From Nostocales cyanobacterium HT-58-2 (GTDB taxonomy: Bacteria > Cyanobacteriota > Cyanobacteriia > Cyanobacteriales > Nostocaceae), in the NCBI GenBank assembly GCA_002163975.1, contig CP019636.1, positions 5,273,501 through 5,337,500 on the forward strand: a stretch of DNA of 64,000 nt. The letters run 5' to 3'. Below, in pieces: positions 25,352-34,386 of the stretch. The notes under the pieces are model-generated. The model was not told where the DNA came from. It worked only from the letters and a program-made list of their open reading frames with translations, and searched no databases. Position 1 is the stretch's first letter, and every line of letters starts with the position of its first letter. Both the position numbers and the translations under genes were made by a program.

Positions 25352-26245
25352 TTATTCAAGTTTGCGACTCGTTGCCCACCGAGCAATGATATTTGTCAGC
25401 AGAACCAACAACACCAAAATCAGCGCCGCCGCCCAAGCGAGTGACTGCAAATTTGCGTACGGTGAAGTGCCAAAGTTGTAAACAAAAACAGCCAGAGAAG
25501 GTGTGGGTGCAAATAAGCTACTGGGCCAATATTGAGAGGCAAGAGCTGTAAACAATAAAGGTGCAGTTTCTCCAGACGCACGAGCGATCGCTAAAGTCAC
25601 TCCAGTGACAATTGCTGGTACAGCTGCTGGTAACACCACTTGAGAGACCGTTTGAAACTCAGTTGCTCCTAAGCCCACAGAAGCTTGGCGCAAATCTTGC
25701 GATACTAATTGCAAGGCTTCGTCAGTGGTTCGCACGATAATGGGCAACATCAAAATTGCCAGAGCAACTCCCCCAGCAACAGCTGAGAATGTACCAGTGG
25801 TCAGAACCACAATTGCATAAGCAAACACTCCAGCAATAATCGAGGGAACTCCGCTTAGAACATTGGTTGCAAAGCGAATCCAACGAGATATCTTGCCAGA
25901 GCTAAATTCTGTCAAATAAATGGCTGCCAAAACTCCAAAAGGAATGCTAAATAATGCACCAAGCCCTACCACGATTAGCGTTCCTACAATGGCATGACCA
26001 AAGCCTCCTCCTGGTACGAATGGTGGCGGTGGTAATGTGGTAAATACGTTTAAATTTAAACTGCTGAAGCCTCTGAAGAGAACGTAAATCAGCACTGCCA
26101 GCAAGGGCAAAAGAGACAAAATCCCACATAAAAATGCCAAAACCGTCATCACCGTGTTAAACAACGTCCGGGGAGACGAGGGAGAGTAAGCCAGACTGCT
26201 GCGGGCTGATCCACCAGAGGGCTGCTCTGAAAAATTAGAAGTCAT
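25352..26245 (-). CDS. pstA: Phosphate ABC transporter permease PstA
   Basis: One of the two membrane subunits of the PstSCAB importer. It has 297 residues, about six transmembrane helices and the permease EAA loop (DEALQLVSQDLRQASVGLGAT) that contacts PstB. The N-terminal 30 residues are polar and rich in Ser and Pro. Order and spacing (19 bases after pstC) show an operon. Orthology to PstA rather than PstC is based on position and the start of the core (LFRGFSSLNLNVF). Confidence 0.95.
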   Translation of the reverse strand: MTSNFSEQPSGGSARSSLAYSPSSPRTLFNTVMTVLAFLCGILSLLPLLAVLIYVLFRGFSSLNLNVFTTLPPPPFVPGGGFGHAIVGTLIVVGLGALFSIPFGVLAAIYLTEFSSGKISRWIRFATNVLSGVPSIIAGVFAYAIVVLTTGTFSAVAGGVALAILMLPIIVRTTDEALQLVSQDLRQASVGLGATEFQTVSQVVLPAAVPAIVTGVTLAIARASGETAPLLFTALASQYWPSSLFAPTPSLAVFVYNFGTSPYANLQSLAWAAALILVLLVLLTNIIARWATSRKLE

Positions 26246-26264
26246 ATCTCAACACACCCAAATG

Positions 26265-27209
26265 CTACAGTCGCTTGACTCGCAAGACTATTAACTCTGC
26301 CAAAATATTGACTATAAGAGTCAAAACAAACAGAATTAACGCTGCGTACATTAAAGCTGCTATTTGCAGTCCGCCAGCTTCAGAAAATTGACTTGCCAGC
26401 AGAGAAGAAATAGTATTGGCTGGTGCAAACAGTGAGGCGTTAACGCTATTAGCGTTTCCAATCAATATTGTGACAGCCATTGTTTCTCCCATTGCCCGCC
26501 CTAGTCCCAACATCACAGCACTGACAATGCCAGAAAAGGCTGCTGGGATAAGAACCTTAAAAATTGTCTCCCAACGGGTTGCTCCCAATCCCACAGCAGC
26601 TTGACGCAAACTAGGAGAGAGGGAAATCAGAGCGTCACGAGAGATGGCTGTGATGATGGGCAAAGTCATAATGGCTAAGATGACTCCTGCAGCCAACATA
26701 TTAGGTCCTGCAGGAATGGTGCTAAAAATTGGCAAAAAGCCTAAGGAAGAATTGAGAAATTTCCCTAGGCTTGTTAACGGGGGAACTAAAACAAAGAAAC
26801 CCCATATTCCATAGACAATACTAGGAATGGCTGCTAGTAGTTCTACCAAGAAAACCAGCACTAACCGCACTTTTGATGGGAGGAAATTTTCGCTCAGCAA
26901 GACAGCCGTGCCAACGCCAATTGGTACTGCTATCAGCAAACCAATAAAAGCACTTACTAAAGTTCCGTAAATTTGCGGCAACGCCCCATACTCATTTGTA
27001 ACAGGGTTCCAAGTGGTGTTCACTAAAAAGCTAGCACCATACTTCTGAATAGCAGGCATAGCCTGAATGCCAACCTGAATTGCTATCCACAGCAGGATAG
27101 CAGCAACTGCCAATGCAAAAATCCGAGTTAGCCAAATAAAGCCACGATCCAGTGACTTTTCTGCTTGAGAGGGTGGTTTAACTATTGGAATCTGGGCTTG
27201 TGTAGTCAT
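26265..27209 (-). CDS. pstC: Phosphate ABC transporter permease PstC
   Basis: The partner membrane subunit of PstSCAB, 314 residues with about six helices. Typical PstC sequence is seen in GTLVSAFIGLLIAVPIGVGT, in LAAIPSIVYGIWGFFVLVP and in the EAA loop RDALISLSPSLRQAAVGLGAT. It lies between pstS and pstA on the minus strand. The gap to pstS is 238 bases, larger than the pstC-pstA gap, so a processing site or partial terminator may set a higher PstS level; this is inferred. Confidence 0.95.
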   Translation of the reverse strand: MTTQAQIPIVKPPSQAEKSLDRGFIWLTRIFALAVAAILLWIAIQVGIQAMPAIQKYGASFLVNTTWNPVTNEYGALPQIYGTLVSAFIGLLIAVPIGVGTAVLLSENFLPSKVRLVLVFLVELLAAIPSIVYGIWGFFVLVPPLTSLGKFLNSSLGFLPIFSTIPAGPNMLAAGVILAIMTLPIITAISRDALISLSPSLRQAAVGLGATRWETIFKVLIPAAFSGIVSAVMLGLGRAMGETMAVTILIGNANSVNASLFAPANTISSLLASQFSEAGGLQIAALMYAALILFVLTLIVNILAELIVLRVKRL

Positions 27210-27447
27210 GACTTAACCCATTAATGGGGGTAGAAGTGGGAGCGAACCACTCCAAAAAATTTAAAATTCGTCTTGGTAAAGTTTGCTAACGGGGAAAACT
27301 CTCCTGGCAAGTTTCGACCAAATTCACGCCTTGGATGAGCTCATTGTCACAAGCATCTCAGCGATTTGGCTACTTTCAATTCAATCCATGACTGCCAGGT
27401 CATGGTTCATCAGTCATCCATTTTGAATGCGTGACTTTTACAAAATA

Positions 27448-28635
27448 TTATTTACTAGCGCTAGCACCAGTAGAACTGCTGCCATCCCCAGCAATTTTAT
27501 AATCTGGGCTGATTGCATCAGCAGCCGCTGTCACTTTTTGAACCACGCTTGGGGGAAGAGGAACATATCCTAGTTGTGGGGCAGTTTTCTGACCTTCGGT
27601 CAAACCATACTCAATCATGGCTTCTACAGCTTTTGCTTTTGCAGCATCGGGATATTTCTTGTAAGCCAAAATCCAAGTGTAGGTGACAATAGGATAGGAA
27701 TCGTTGCCTTCTGGATCTGTAATGAAAGCACGGAGATTTTCTGGCAAAGTTACCGATTCCAACGTTTTAGCAGCCGATTCATCGCTGGGTGCAACAAATT
27801 GATTTGCTTTGTTTTGCAAAGATGCAAAATTGAGTTTACTATTTTTGGCGTAGGCGTACTCGACGTATCCTATTGAGCCTTGAGTTTGTTGTATTTGGGC
27901 TGTCACACCGTCATTGCCCTTAGCCGCAAGCCCCACTGGCCAGTTGACAGTTTTACCACTGCCGACTTTAGATTTCCATTCTGGACTAATTGCACTTAGG
28001 TGTTGCGTAAACACACCTGTGGTACCACTGCCTTCGGAACGATGAACCACTGTGATTGGTGTGTTAGGAAGCTTGGCACCTGGGTTAGCAGCAGCAATTT
28101 TCGGGTCGTTCCAAGACTTGATGGTACCTAAGAAAATACCGCTATACACATCTCGTGGAAGCTTTAGCTGATCAACACCAGGCAGGTTGTAAGCCAGCAC
28201 AATGCTTCCAGCAGTCATAGGTAACAAAAGTACCCCATTTTGCACTTTTTGGATTTCTTCATCCGTCATAGCAACGTCGCTAGCACCAAAGTCTACAAGA
28301 CCTTTGGTAAATTGCTCAATTCCAGCACCGCTGCCAACTGGTTGATAGTTGACTTGGAGATTGGGATATTTTTGGTTTAAGGCTTGGAACCAAGTTTGAT
28401 ATAGGGGTGCAGGGAAGGTGGCACCCGCGCCATTTAAACTTACCTTTTCAGCAAGGTCAAGTTTGGCAGGACCAGTAGCTGTTGTGTTAGTAGCAGCACC
28501 ACCAGATGCATCACCTGTGGTATTGCCATTTTGTGCTTGTTGTCCACCGCAAGCAGCTAAGCTAAGACTCAGTGTTAATACTGAAATTGTTCTTATAAAG
28601 TGAGATGGTTTAGTTACAGGATCACGAAAAAGCAT
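27448..28635 (-). CDS. pstS: Phosphate-binding lipoprotein PstS
   Basis: Periplasmic phosphate receptor that feeds PstCA. A hydrophobic signal ends in the lipobox LAAC with C29 as the lipidated residue; a low-complexity Gly/Asn/Thr linker follows. Phosphate-site segments include NGAGATFPAPLYQTW, GSGAGIEQF, DFGASDVAM and VVHRSEGSGTTGVFTQ. The 395 residues are typical for cyanobacterial PstS. It is first in pstSCAB. A possible two-unit Pho box lies 54-72 bases upstream of its start, which would make the operon respond to phosphate starvation through SphR/PhoB. Confidence 0.95.
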   Translation of the reverse strand: MLFRDPVTKPSHFIRTISVLTLSLSLAACGGQQAQNGNTTGDASGGAATNTTATGPAKLDLAEKVSLNGAGATFPAPLYQTWFQALNQKYPNLQVNYQPVGSGAGIEQFTKGLVDFGASDVAMTDEEIQKVQNGVLLLPMTAGSIVLAYNLPGVDQLKLPRDVYSGIFLGTIKSWNDPKIAAANPGAKLPNTPITVVHRSEGSGTTGVFTQHLSAISPEWKSKVGSGKTVNWPVGLAAKGNDGVTAQIQQTQGSIGYVEYAYAKNSKLNFASLQNKANQFVAPSDESAAKTLESVTLPENLRAFITDPEGNDSYPIVTYTWILAYKKYPDAAKAKAVEAMIEYGLTEGQKTAPQLGYVPLPPSVVQKVTAAADAISPDYKIAGDGSSSTGASASK

Positions 28636-28688
28636 GGATGTGTATTTTTGGTGATTTTCCAGCTAAGCGCTTATACTATACAGCTGTA

Positions 28689-28707
28689 GAGTAAAGATAA
28701 GGTTAAC
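28689..28707 (-). promoter_or_regulatory. Possible Pho box upstream of pstS
   Basis: On the minus strand GTTAACCT and CTTTACTC are 8-bp units separated by 3 bases (TAT), the 11-bp spacing of cyanobacterial Pho boxes (consensus near CTTAACCT). The first unit matches 7 of 8 positions, the second about 5 or 6. A third unit is not convincing. Its position before pstS supports it; the match itself is only fair. Confidence 0.4.
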
Positions 28708-29409
28708 ATAATCAGAATTACTAGTTTTTCTCACATCTAAAGATTACAAATATTCATCTTTTGATAGATGTGACTTTACGAGTGAAATCAGTTGATTCAG
28801 AAAAAAATAATACATTGGTACATTAGTATTGGGAAAACTATAACCCAATTCACAATACACAGTATGGTTATTTAGAAAGCCCATCGGCATCAAAAAATGC
28901 CATCGATCAGCTAAATGTGTTTAAATTAGCATTTTTAACTTGTTTAAATTTATAAAATGGCAATTTATTTGAAATACAGGTTGCTTATGGTAGCAAAAAG
29001 CGTGTAACTAGAGATAGCCTTTTCTCAAGAAAAGACTTTAGTTTCTTGCTCTTACCTAAGTAGTTAGTTAAACTCTGAGTCAAGCAGAATTGAAGAAATT
29101 ATAAGATTTTGTAAAATTTAAAACTAAAAAATTAGGAATTCGTTGAGCAAAAGAACTTTTTGCTACTATTTCTTTATTGCAGGTAAATACTTACTTAAAA
29201 TTTGTGATTTCAATCATCTAGTCAATTAATAAACAAGTTGCCTTTACCGAGTAACAGTATTTTATATAATAAATTTTATATAATAATTTACGGTTAAGTT
29301 AGCAAAGTATATCTATATTTTACAGTCAGCGATTAAAGAATAAGATAATAATAATTACTATTTTTAGTTTTGCTTTTTTACGAAAATCCTACGCATGAGT
29401 GCCTTATAA
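28708..29409. other. AT-rich intergenic region between pstS and bioY
   Basis: About 700 bases of AT-rich DNA between divergent genes. No frame of useful length with a ribosome-binding site, no RNA gene and no terminator was seen. It must contain promoters for both genes. TTTTATATAATAAATTTTATATAATAA at 29260-29287 includes a duplicated ATTTTATATAATA unit. Confidence 0.5.
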
Positions 29410-29997
29410 ATGCTAGCTGCATCCAATCAATTACTATGGTCTATGATTGGCTTACTGCTAACGATGGGTGGTACATTTTTAGAAGCCCATGTTACCACCT
29501 TACCGTGGAATTGGAGTCAACATGGGATTCATACTTTTTCTTTAGGTGTGACCTATCAAATTGGTGGGGTGCTACTTGTTGGTTGTCTAGGGGGGAAAAA
29601 TGCTGGCGCGCTCTCACAAATTGCCTACTTAGTGATGGGCTTAACTTTGTTGCCCGTATTTGCTGATGGTGGTGGCATTGGTTACGTTAAGCTGTCTCAG
29701 TTTGGTTATTTGCTTGGATTTATCCCTGGAGCTTGGATTTGTGGTTTTTTTGCTTTTAAAGCCAGACCGCGATTAGAAACTCTTACGTTTAGTTGTTTTT
29801 GCGGCTTGTTAACTGTCCACTTGTGCGGTATTACTTATTTAATTATCAGCTATGTTTTTCAATGGAAAGGAACAGAAACTTTGTCTCTGATGCAAGCAAT
29901 GCTCAGATACTCCTGGTTAGCACTTCCTGGACAACTAGCTGTAGTCTGTGCTGTCGTAGTAATAGCATACGTACTGCGCCACCTCATGTTTTACTAG
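29410..29997 (+). CDS. bioY: Biotin transporter S-component BioY
   Basis: Membrane substrate-binding component of a biotin uptake system, 195 residues with about six helices. BioY-type features are the loop GGVLLVGCLGGKNAGALSQI, the PVFADGGGIGYV stretch and GYLLGFIPGAWICG. The ATG at 29410 fits the start of the family; no strong Shine-Dalgarno is seen. The next gene, lspA, follows on the same strand after a 154-base gap with dispersed repeat DNA. No EcfA or EcfT gene is near, so BioY here may work alone or with a shared energy-coupling module. Confidence 0.8.
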   Translation: MLAASNQLLWSMIGLLLTMGGTFLEAHVTTLPWNWSQHGIHTFSLGVTYQIGGVLLVGCLGGKNAGALSQIAYLVMGLTLLPVFADGGGIGYVKLSQFGYLLGFIPGAWICGFFAFKARPRLETLTFSCFCGLLTVHLCGITYLIISYVFQWKGTETLSLMQAMLRYSWLALPGQLAVVCAVVVIAYVLRHLMFY

Positions 29998-30002
29998 CTA
30001 TG

Positions 30003-30090
30003 AACCACTGCGGTGGTAGTGACTCCCGTCGGACTGGCGTCAAGTGGCGCTCGCGGAGCATATCCGCACCGATTCACCCGGAGGGCCCTT
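30003..30090. repeat. Dispersed GC-rich repeat (CTCGCGGAG/ATTCACCCGGAGG type)
   Basis: The segment GCTCGCGGAGCATATCCG at 30049-30066, followed by GATTCACCCGGAGGG at 30073-30087, matches closely the DNA at 53514-53550 (GCTCGCGGAGAGTATCCG then GATTCACCCGGAGGG). It lies between bioY and lspA and ends where a TGACAAA-type STRR begins. It is a member of the same family as the 53-kb repeat island. Confidence 0.75.
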
Positions 30091-30104
30091 AGTATTTTGT
30101 CGTT

Positions 30105-30150
30105 TGTCTTCAGCAAATGACACATGACACATGACAAATGACAAATTCCC
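30105..30150. repeat. STRR of ACACATGAC/ACAAATGAC units
   Basis: Units of the form ACA(C/A)ATGAC repeat at 30113-30145, just upstream of lspA. An in-frame ATG inside it (30131) is probably not the lspA start. This is a heptamer/nonamer STRR typical of heterocystous cyanobacteria. Confidence 0.65.
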
Positions 30151-30151
30151 C

Positions 30152-30628
30152 ATGCGTGTAAAAAATCTCCTCTTCTGGATTGCTGCCTTCTTAGCTTTTT
30201 TCTTAGACCAACTGACAAAATACTGGGTGATGCAAACGTTTAATTTAGGACAAACACAAGCACTCATACCAGGGGTATTTCATCTTACCTACGTCACCAA
30301 CACTGGTGCAGCTTTTAGTCTGTTAACAGGGAAAGTAGAGTGGTTGCGCTGGCTATCTCTGGGAGTGACTTTAGCATTGATAGCGCTAGCATGGTTTGGT
30401 CCAGCGTTACATTTTTGGGACCAACTAGGATATGGCTTAATCTTAGGTGGAGCGATCGGTAATGGCATCGACCGATTTGTTCTTGGCTACGTCGTCGATT
30501 TTCTTGATTTTCGACTGATTAACTTTCCCGTCTTTAATTTAGCAGATGTCTTCATTAATATCGGTATTGTTTGCCTGCTCATTGGGACTTTCCAAAAGAC
30601 ACCCACTTCAAACCGCAGGTCGCGATAA
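30152..30628 (+). CDS. lspA: Lipoprotein signal peptidase (signal peptidase II)
   Basis: Inner-membrane aspartic protease that removes signal peptides from lipoproteins after lipid attachment. Four helices are visible. The family blocks are present: FFLDQLTKYW near the N terminus, NTGAAFSLL, and the two catalytic aspartates in GNGIDRFVLGYVVDFLDF and FNLADVFINIG. From the ATG at 30152 it has 158 residues; the earlier in-frame ATG at 30131 lies in a TGACAAATGAC repeat and is not favoured. It would process, among others, PstS encoded nearby. Confidence 0.93.
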   Translation: MRVKNLLFWIAAFLAFFLDQLTKYWVMQTFNLGQTQALIPGVFHLTYVTNTGAAFSLLTGKVEWLRWLSLGVTLALIALAWFGPALHFWDQLGYGLILGGAIGNGIDRFVLGYVVDFLDFRLINFPVFNLADVFINIGIVCLLIGTFQKTPTSNRRSR

Positions 30629-30804
30629 CAAACAAGACAGGCGCGTAAAATATATGTCCCCCAGAACGTACGCTACTTGTTATACCGTTTCACTTTGTCA
30701 AAGACGGCAGAGGAGCAAGGGAGTAGGGCGCAAGGGAGAATGAAGGGAGGACGGATGAAGCAAGAATCCTCATGCCTTTAGGCTGAGGAGTGTCAAAAAG
30801 ACGA

Positions 30805-30826
30805 AAAGTCCGCTTTTGCGGACTTT
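30805..30826. terminator. Hairpin after lspA (first)
   Basis: AAAGTCCGC and GCGGACTTT form a 9-bp stem around TTTT. It is followed 10 bases later by a second hairpin with a T-run. It may be one half of a bidirectional end between lspA and the minus-strand gene at 30912. Confidence 0.6.
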
Positions 30827-30836
30827 GACAATACAA

Positions 30837-30868
30837 CCCCAGACTAAAAGTCTGGGGAAATTTTTTTC
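30837..30868 (+). terminator. Rho-independent terminator after lspA
   Basis: CCCCAGACT and AGTCTGGGG form a 9-bp stem around AAA, followed by AAATTTTTTT. A related hairpin (CCCTAGACT/AGTCTAAGGG) occurs at 62849-62870, so this stem-loop may also be a dispersed repeat. Confidence 0.75.
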
Positions 30869-30911
30869 CAACGTAACTGACTGTCAGATTACACTCAAGC
30901 CACCGTGGAGA

Positions 30912-31616
30912 CTACTTCTTCAAACTACCTGTGCTAGGAGTTGTCTGTGTATCAGAGCTTGGAGATTGAGTAGGAGATTTGGTGGGGTCAGTAATGCTGC
31001 TAGGAGCCGTTGGATCGGTACTGCTGCCAGGGGTAGTTGCGCCACCGGGAACCGGAGTAACTTCAGTAGGACTGCCAGACTGACCTCCGGTGCTAGGATC
31101 AACAGGTGCTGTGCCGGGAACACTTGAATCACTGGGAGCAGTGGTGCCAGGAGTGCCTGTTGTACCGTCTTGCTGAATTTTTTGCTCGCTTCCAGGAGTC
31201 GTTGGTGTGCTCTCTGGTGGGGTTGTTGGAGTTTCACCGCTTGGGGTGCTTGGGTTGCCAGTTGGGGGTGGGGCAACATCTGCCGTTCCGCCGGGCGTGT
31301 TTAGTGTGCCAGGTTCTGCTGGCGCTTTGCCTGGTATAGCTGTGCCACCATCAGATGGCTTGGTTTGTGTTTCTGTCGTGCTACCGCTACCGGAAGTTCC
31401 TGAAGCCTTGGTACACAAGGAATTAAGTGGATAATCCTTGCAAAACTTTTCCTTGTTTACCCTGGGTGAAAGTTTAATTTCCTTGGAGGGGGTAGAGGAT
31501 TGACCACTAGTTGATTGGGCAATCTGCTGGAATTTTGCTACCTGGGCAACAGCAACATTGCTTGTTAAAGCCACAGTCAGGGCTGTACCGATAAGGGTCA
31601 AATATTTTCCGTTCAT
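30912..31616 (-). CDS. Exported Pro/Thr/Ser/Gly-rich protein
   Basis: A 234-residue protein with a Sec signal peptide (hydrophobic stretch about residues 5-22, AVA-QVA as cleavage site). The mature start has a short ordered segment with two cysteines (KEKFCKDYPLNSLC), which could form a disulfide. The remaining 160 residues are low-complexity PTS/G repeats (TPTTPGS, SGSPTEVTP). I do not recognise a family; such tails are typical of cell-wall or sheath-associated surface proteins. It faces lspA, with two hairpins between. Confidence 0.65.
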   Translation of the reverse strand: MNGKYLTLIGTALTVALTSNVAVAQVAKFQQIAQSTSGQSSTPSKEIKLSPRVNKEKFCKDYPLNSLCTKASGTSGSGSTTETQTKPSDGGTAIPGKAPAEPGTLNTPGGTADVAPPPTGNPSTPSGETPTTPPESTPTTPGSEQKIQQDGTTGTPGTTAPSDSSVPGTAPVDPSTGGQSGSPTEVTPVPGGATTPGSSTDPTAPSSITDPTKSPTQSPSSDTQTTPSTGSLKK

Positions 31617-32066
31617 GATACCTTAACCTCAACACCTCAACGGAGTACTCCGCTCATTAAATCAAACATGAGCTTATAGAAAATCATCCTAAATGAAGAT
31701 ATATGTTTTTGATTTAAAATGTGCTTATGTGTTAAGGACAGTAAGATTTGTCTATTTTATTTATGAAGGAGTAACTTGATAGAATTACCACATCTAAAGA
31801 ATCAACTTTATATTTGGTAAAGCGACAAAACTAAGACCAGACAATCACTTCAAGGTAAGAAAAAGTTTTAGGGCAATATAGAAAACTGTGACAAAATTAA
31901 CAACACAATTCAAATTACTATACTTATTTTCAGATTGTCAAATAAAATCGGGAACAATTCCTTGCAGTCAGCGTCTTCACAGCCTTGATGAGTACAATGG
32001 TGAAATACAAGTATCGAGATTGCAGTGCGCCCGATTCTTTACTAACAAACGTGGTGTGAATAGCCG
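31617..32066. other. Intergenic region between divergent genes
   Basis: An AT-rich 450-base gap between the divergent surface-protein and penicillin-binding-protein genes. A 60-codon plus-strand frame at 31888-32070 has no ribosome-binding site and no domain. No RNA gene was recognised. Confidence 0.4.
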
Positions 32067-34334
32067 ATGAGTTCCCCCCAACCGCCTCAAAAGCCACAAA
32101 CTTTGCTTGGTCAGATAACTCAAGCAGTACAAACAATTCAAGCTAGAGTTGATTTTTCTAAACTGGCGCTAAAACCAAATGCTAAAGTGCCAGAACTTTG
32201 GGTGCAGGATGCGGGGGCGGATAAGGCAGAAGTATATCCGCTATTGGGCGATCGCTACATCCTAGGCCGCAGTTCTAAATCTTGCGATATTGTTGTTCGT
32301 AACCCAGTTGTTAGTCAAATTCACCTGTCTCTTTCACGAGATTCGACCCAAAGACAGCCTGTTTTCCTCATCAAAGATGAAAACTCCACAAATGGTATTT
32401 ATCGGGGTAAGCGTCGGGTCAATTCTTTGGAATTGCGTCACGGTGATATCCTCACCCTTGGACCTCCAGAACTTGCCGCCTCAGTTAGACTGCAATATAT
32501 CGATCCACCTCCTTGGTATGTGACAGCAGGAAGTTGGGCTGCTTACGGTGTCGGTGGAGTCACAGCTTTGATGGCGCTCGTCATTGGCGTCGAGTGGATG
32601 AAATTTGATGTCAAACCCCTACCTGGCGCAACGCGAGCACCAGTGGTTGTTTACGCTCGTGATGGTGCAACCAAGTTACGCGAACCTCGGACGACTGCTC
32701 ATATAGATATGAAGCGGTTGCAGGACTTTGGTCCTTACTTATCCGCAGCAGTCGTTGCTTCAGAAGATACCCGTTATTACTGGCATTTTGGGGTTGATCC
32801 ACTTGGGATATTACGAGCTGTGTTTATCAACACTCAAAGCGGTGATGTCCAACAAGGTGCCAGTACAGTCACCCAGCAAGTTGCCAGGAGTTTGTTCCGC
32901 GATTATGTCGGCAGACAAGACTCCCTAGGGCGCAAATTTCGAGAAGCGATGGTCGCTCTGAAATTAGAAACGTTTTACAGCAAAGACGATATTTTGCTGA
33001 CTTATTTAAATCGGGTTTTCCTGGGAGCAGATACCTCCGGCTTTGAGGATGCTGCGCGGTATTACTTTGACAAGTCAGCAAAAGAATTAACGCTTTCGGA
33101 AGCAGCAACATTAGTCGCAATTTTACCTGCCCCCAACGGCTTTGATTTTTGTGGAGATAGCCAGAATAAGCTCAGAACCATTGAATACCGTAATAGAGTT
33201 CTCAAGCGGATGCTGGAGGGGGGCAAAATTAAACAAGAAGAGTATAACCGAGCTAGGCGATCGCCCATTGAAATCAGTTCCAAAGTCTGTGAACAGCAAG
33301 CAAAGACAATTGCTCCTTACTTTTATAGTTATGTCTTTCAAGAACTAGAAAATATTCTGGGAAAGGAACTGGCAACAGAAGGCAACTTTATTATTGAAAC
33401 TCAGCTCGATCCGGCTATTCAAACACAGGCTGAAACAGCGTTGCGTAATCAAGTCCGCACTGCTGGCTCTTCTTTTAATTTTTCCCAAGGAGCGATGGTG
33501 ACCCTTGATTCGAGCAATGGAGCCATCCTCGCAATGGTAGGAGGCACAGACTATAGAACAAGTCAGTTCAATCGTGCTGTTCAATCACAAAGACAACCAG
33601 GTTCCACCTTCAAAGTTTTTGCTTACACAGCTGCCATTGAGCAAGGAATTTCACCGGGAAAGTCCTATTCCTGCTCACCTTTTCGTTGGCAAGGCTTTAC
33701 CTATAAACCTTGTCGGACTGGGGCAGCTAGTTTAGATATTGCCACGGGGCTTGCTTTATCTGAAAACCCCATTGCTTTGAGGGTCGCTCAAGAAGTCGGG
33801 CTAGATAAAATTGTGGCGATGGCGCGACGGTTAGGGGTGAGGTCACAGTTAGACCCAGTTCCTGGTTTAGTGCTGGGTCAAAGTGTGGTACGTGTCCTGG
33901 AAATGACTGGAGCTTTTGGCGCTATTGGCAATGGCGGTGTGTGGAATCGTCCCCATGCAATTAACCGAATTCTAGACAGCAGTGATTGCCGCGATCGCAA
34001 TGACACTAAAACTTGCCGCGTCATTTACTCTTATGATCAAGATCCAGATGCCAACAGACGGGTGCTAACAACTGAGGTAGCCGATACAATGACTCGTCTT
34101 TTGCGTGGCGTCATTAAAAACGGTACTGGTCGTAGTGCTGCAATAGGACTGCAGGAAGCAGGGAAAACCGGAACAACAGATAAGAACGTGGACTTATGGT
34201 TTATCGGCTTTATTCCTAGTCGGCGATTGGTCACTGGTATCTGGTTAGGAAATGATAACAATGCTCCCACATCTGGGAGTAGCGCTCAAGCAGCGCAACT
34301 CTGGGGAAGTTACATGGGTAAAATTACCAAATAA
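32067..34334 (+). CDS. FHA-domain class A penicillin-binding protein
   Basis: Bifunctional peptidoglycan synthase of 755 residues with an added N-terminal FHA domain. The FHA part (about 45-145) has GRSS at 67-70 and the phosphothreonine-binding NSTNG at 106-110. A membrane helix follows at about 155-178. The glycosyltransferase 51 domain has the catalytic E233 in ASEDTRYYWHFG. The transpeptidase domain has S513-TFK516 (SxxK), S565-E-N567 (SxN) and K700-TG (KTG). All catalytic residues are present. The cytosolic FHA module suggests control by Ser/Thr phosphorylation. It is monocistronic and converges on the DUF4335 gene. Confidence 0.92.
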   Translation: MSSPQPPQKPQTLLGQITQAVQTIQARVDFSKLALKPNAKVPELWVQDAGADKAEVYPLLGDRYILGRSSKSCDIVVRNPVVSQIHLSLSRDSTQRQPVFLIKDENSTNGIYRGKRRVNSLELRHGDILTLGPPELAASVRLQYIDPPPWYVTAGSWAAYGVGGVTALMALVIGVEWMKFDVKPLPGATRAPVVVYARDGATKLREPRTTAHIDMKRLQDFGPYLSAAVVASEDTRYYWHFGVDPLGILRAVFINTQSGDVQQGASTVTQQVARSLFRDYVGRQDSLGRKFREAMVALKLETFYSKDDILLTYLNRVFLGADTSGFEDAARYYFDKSAKELTLSEAATLVAILPAPNGFDFCGDSQNKLRTIEYRNRVLKRMLEGGKIKQEEYNRARRSPIEISSKVCEQQAKTIAPYFYSYVFQELENILGKELATEGNFIIETQLDPAIQTQAETALRNQVRTAGSSFNFSQGAMVTLDSSNGAILAMVGGTDYRTSQFNRAVQSQRQPGSTFKVFAYTAAIEQGISPGKSYSCSPFRWQGFTYKPCRTGAASLDIATGLALSENPIALRVAQEVGLDKIVAMARRLGVRSQLDPVPGLVLGQSVVRVLEMTGAFGAIGNGGVWNRPHAINRILDSSDCRDRNDTKTCRVIYSYDQDPDANRRVLTTEVADTMTRLLRGVIKNGTGRSAAIGLQEAGKTGTTDKNVDLWFIGFIPSRRLVTGIWLGNDNNAPTSGSSAQAAQLWGSYMGKITK

Positions 34335-34341
34335 ATTTTCT

Positions 34342-34385
34342 AATTCGTAATTCGTAATTGAGATAGTCATTACGAATTACGAATT
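34342..34385. terminator. Inverted repeat between convergent genes
   Basis: AATTCGTAATTCGTAAT is mirrored by ATTACGAATTACGAATT, 17-bp arms around an 10-base loop. The perfect arms can act as an end signal for both converging genes; the AT-rich stem has no proper T-run. The AATTACGAATT unit is also a common repeat in this clade. Confidence 0.6.
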
Positions 34386-34386
34386 G

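Noticed and set aside
30920..31279. 119-codon minus-strand frame within the PTS-rich protein gene
   Set aside because: It is an out-of-phase reading of the low-complexity gene at 30912-31616, which has the signal peptide and the start signal.
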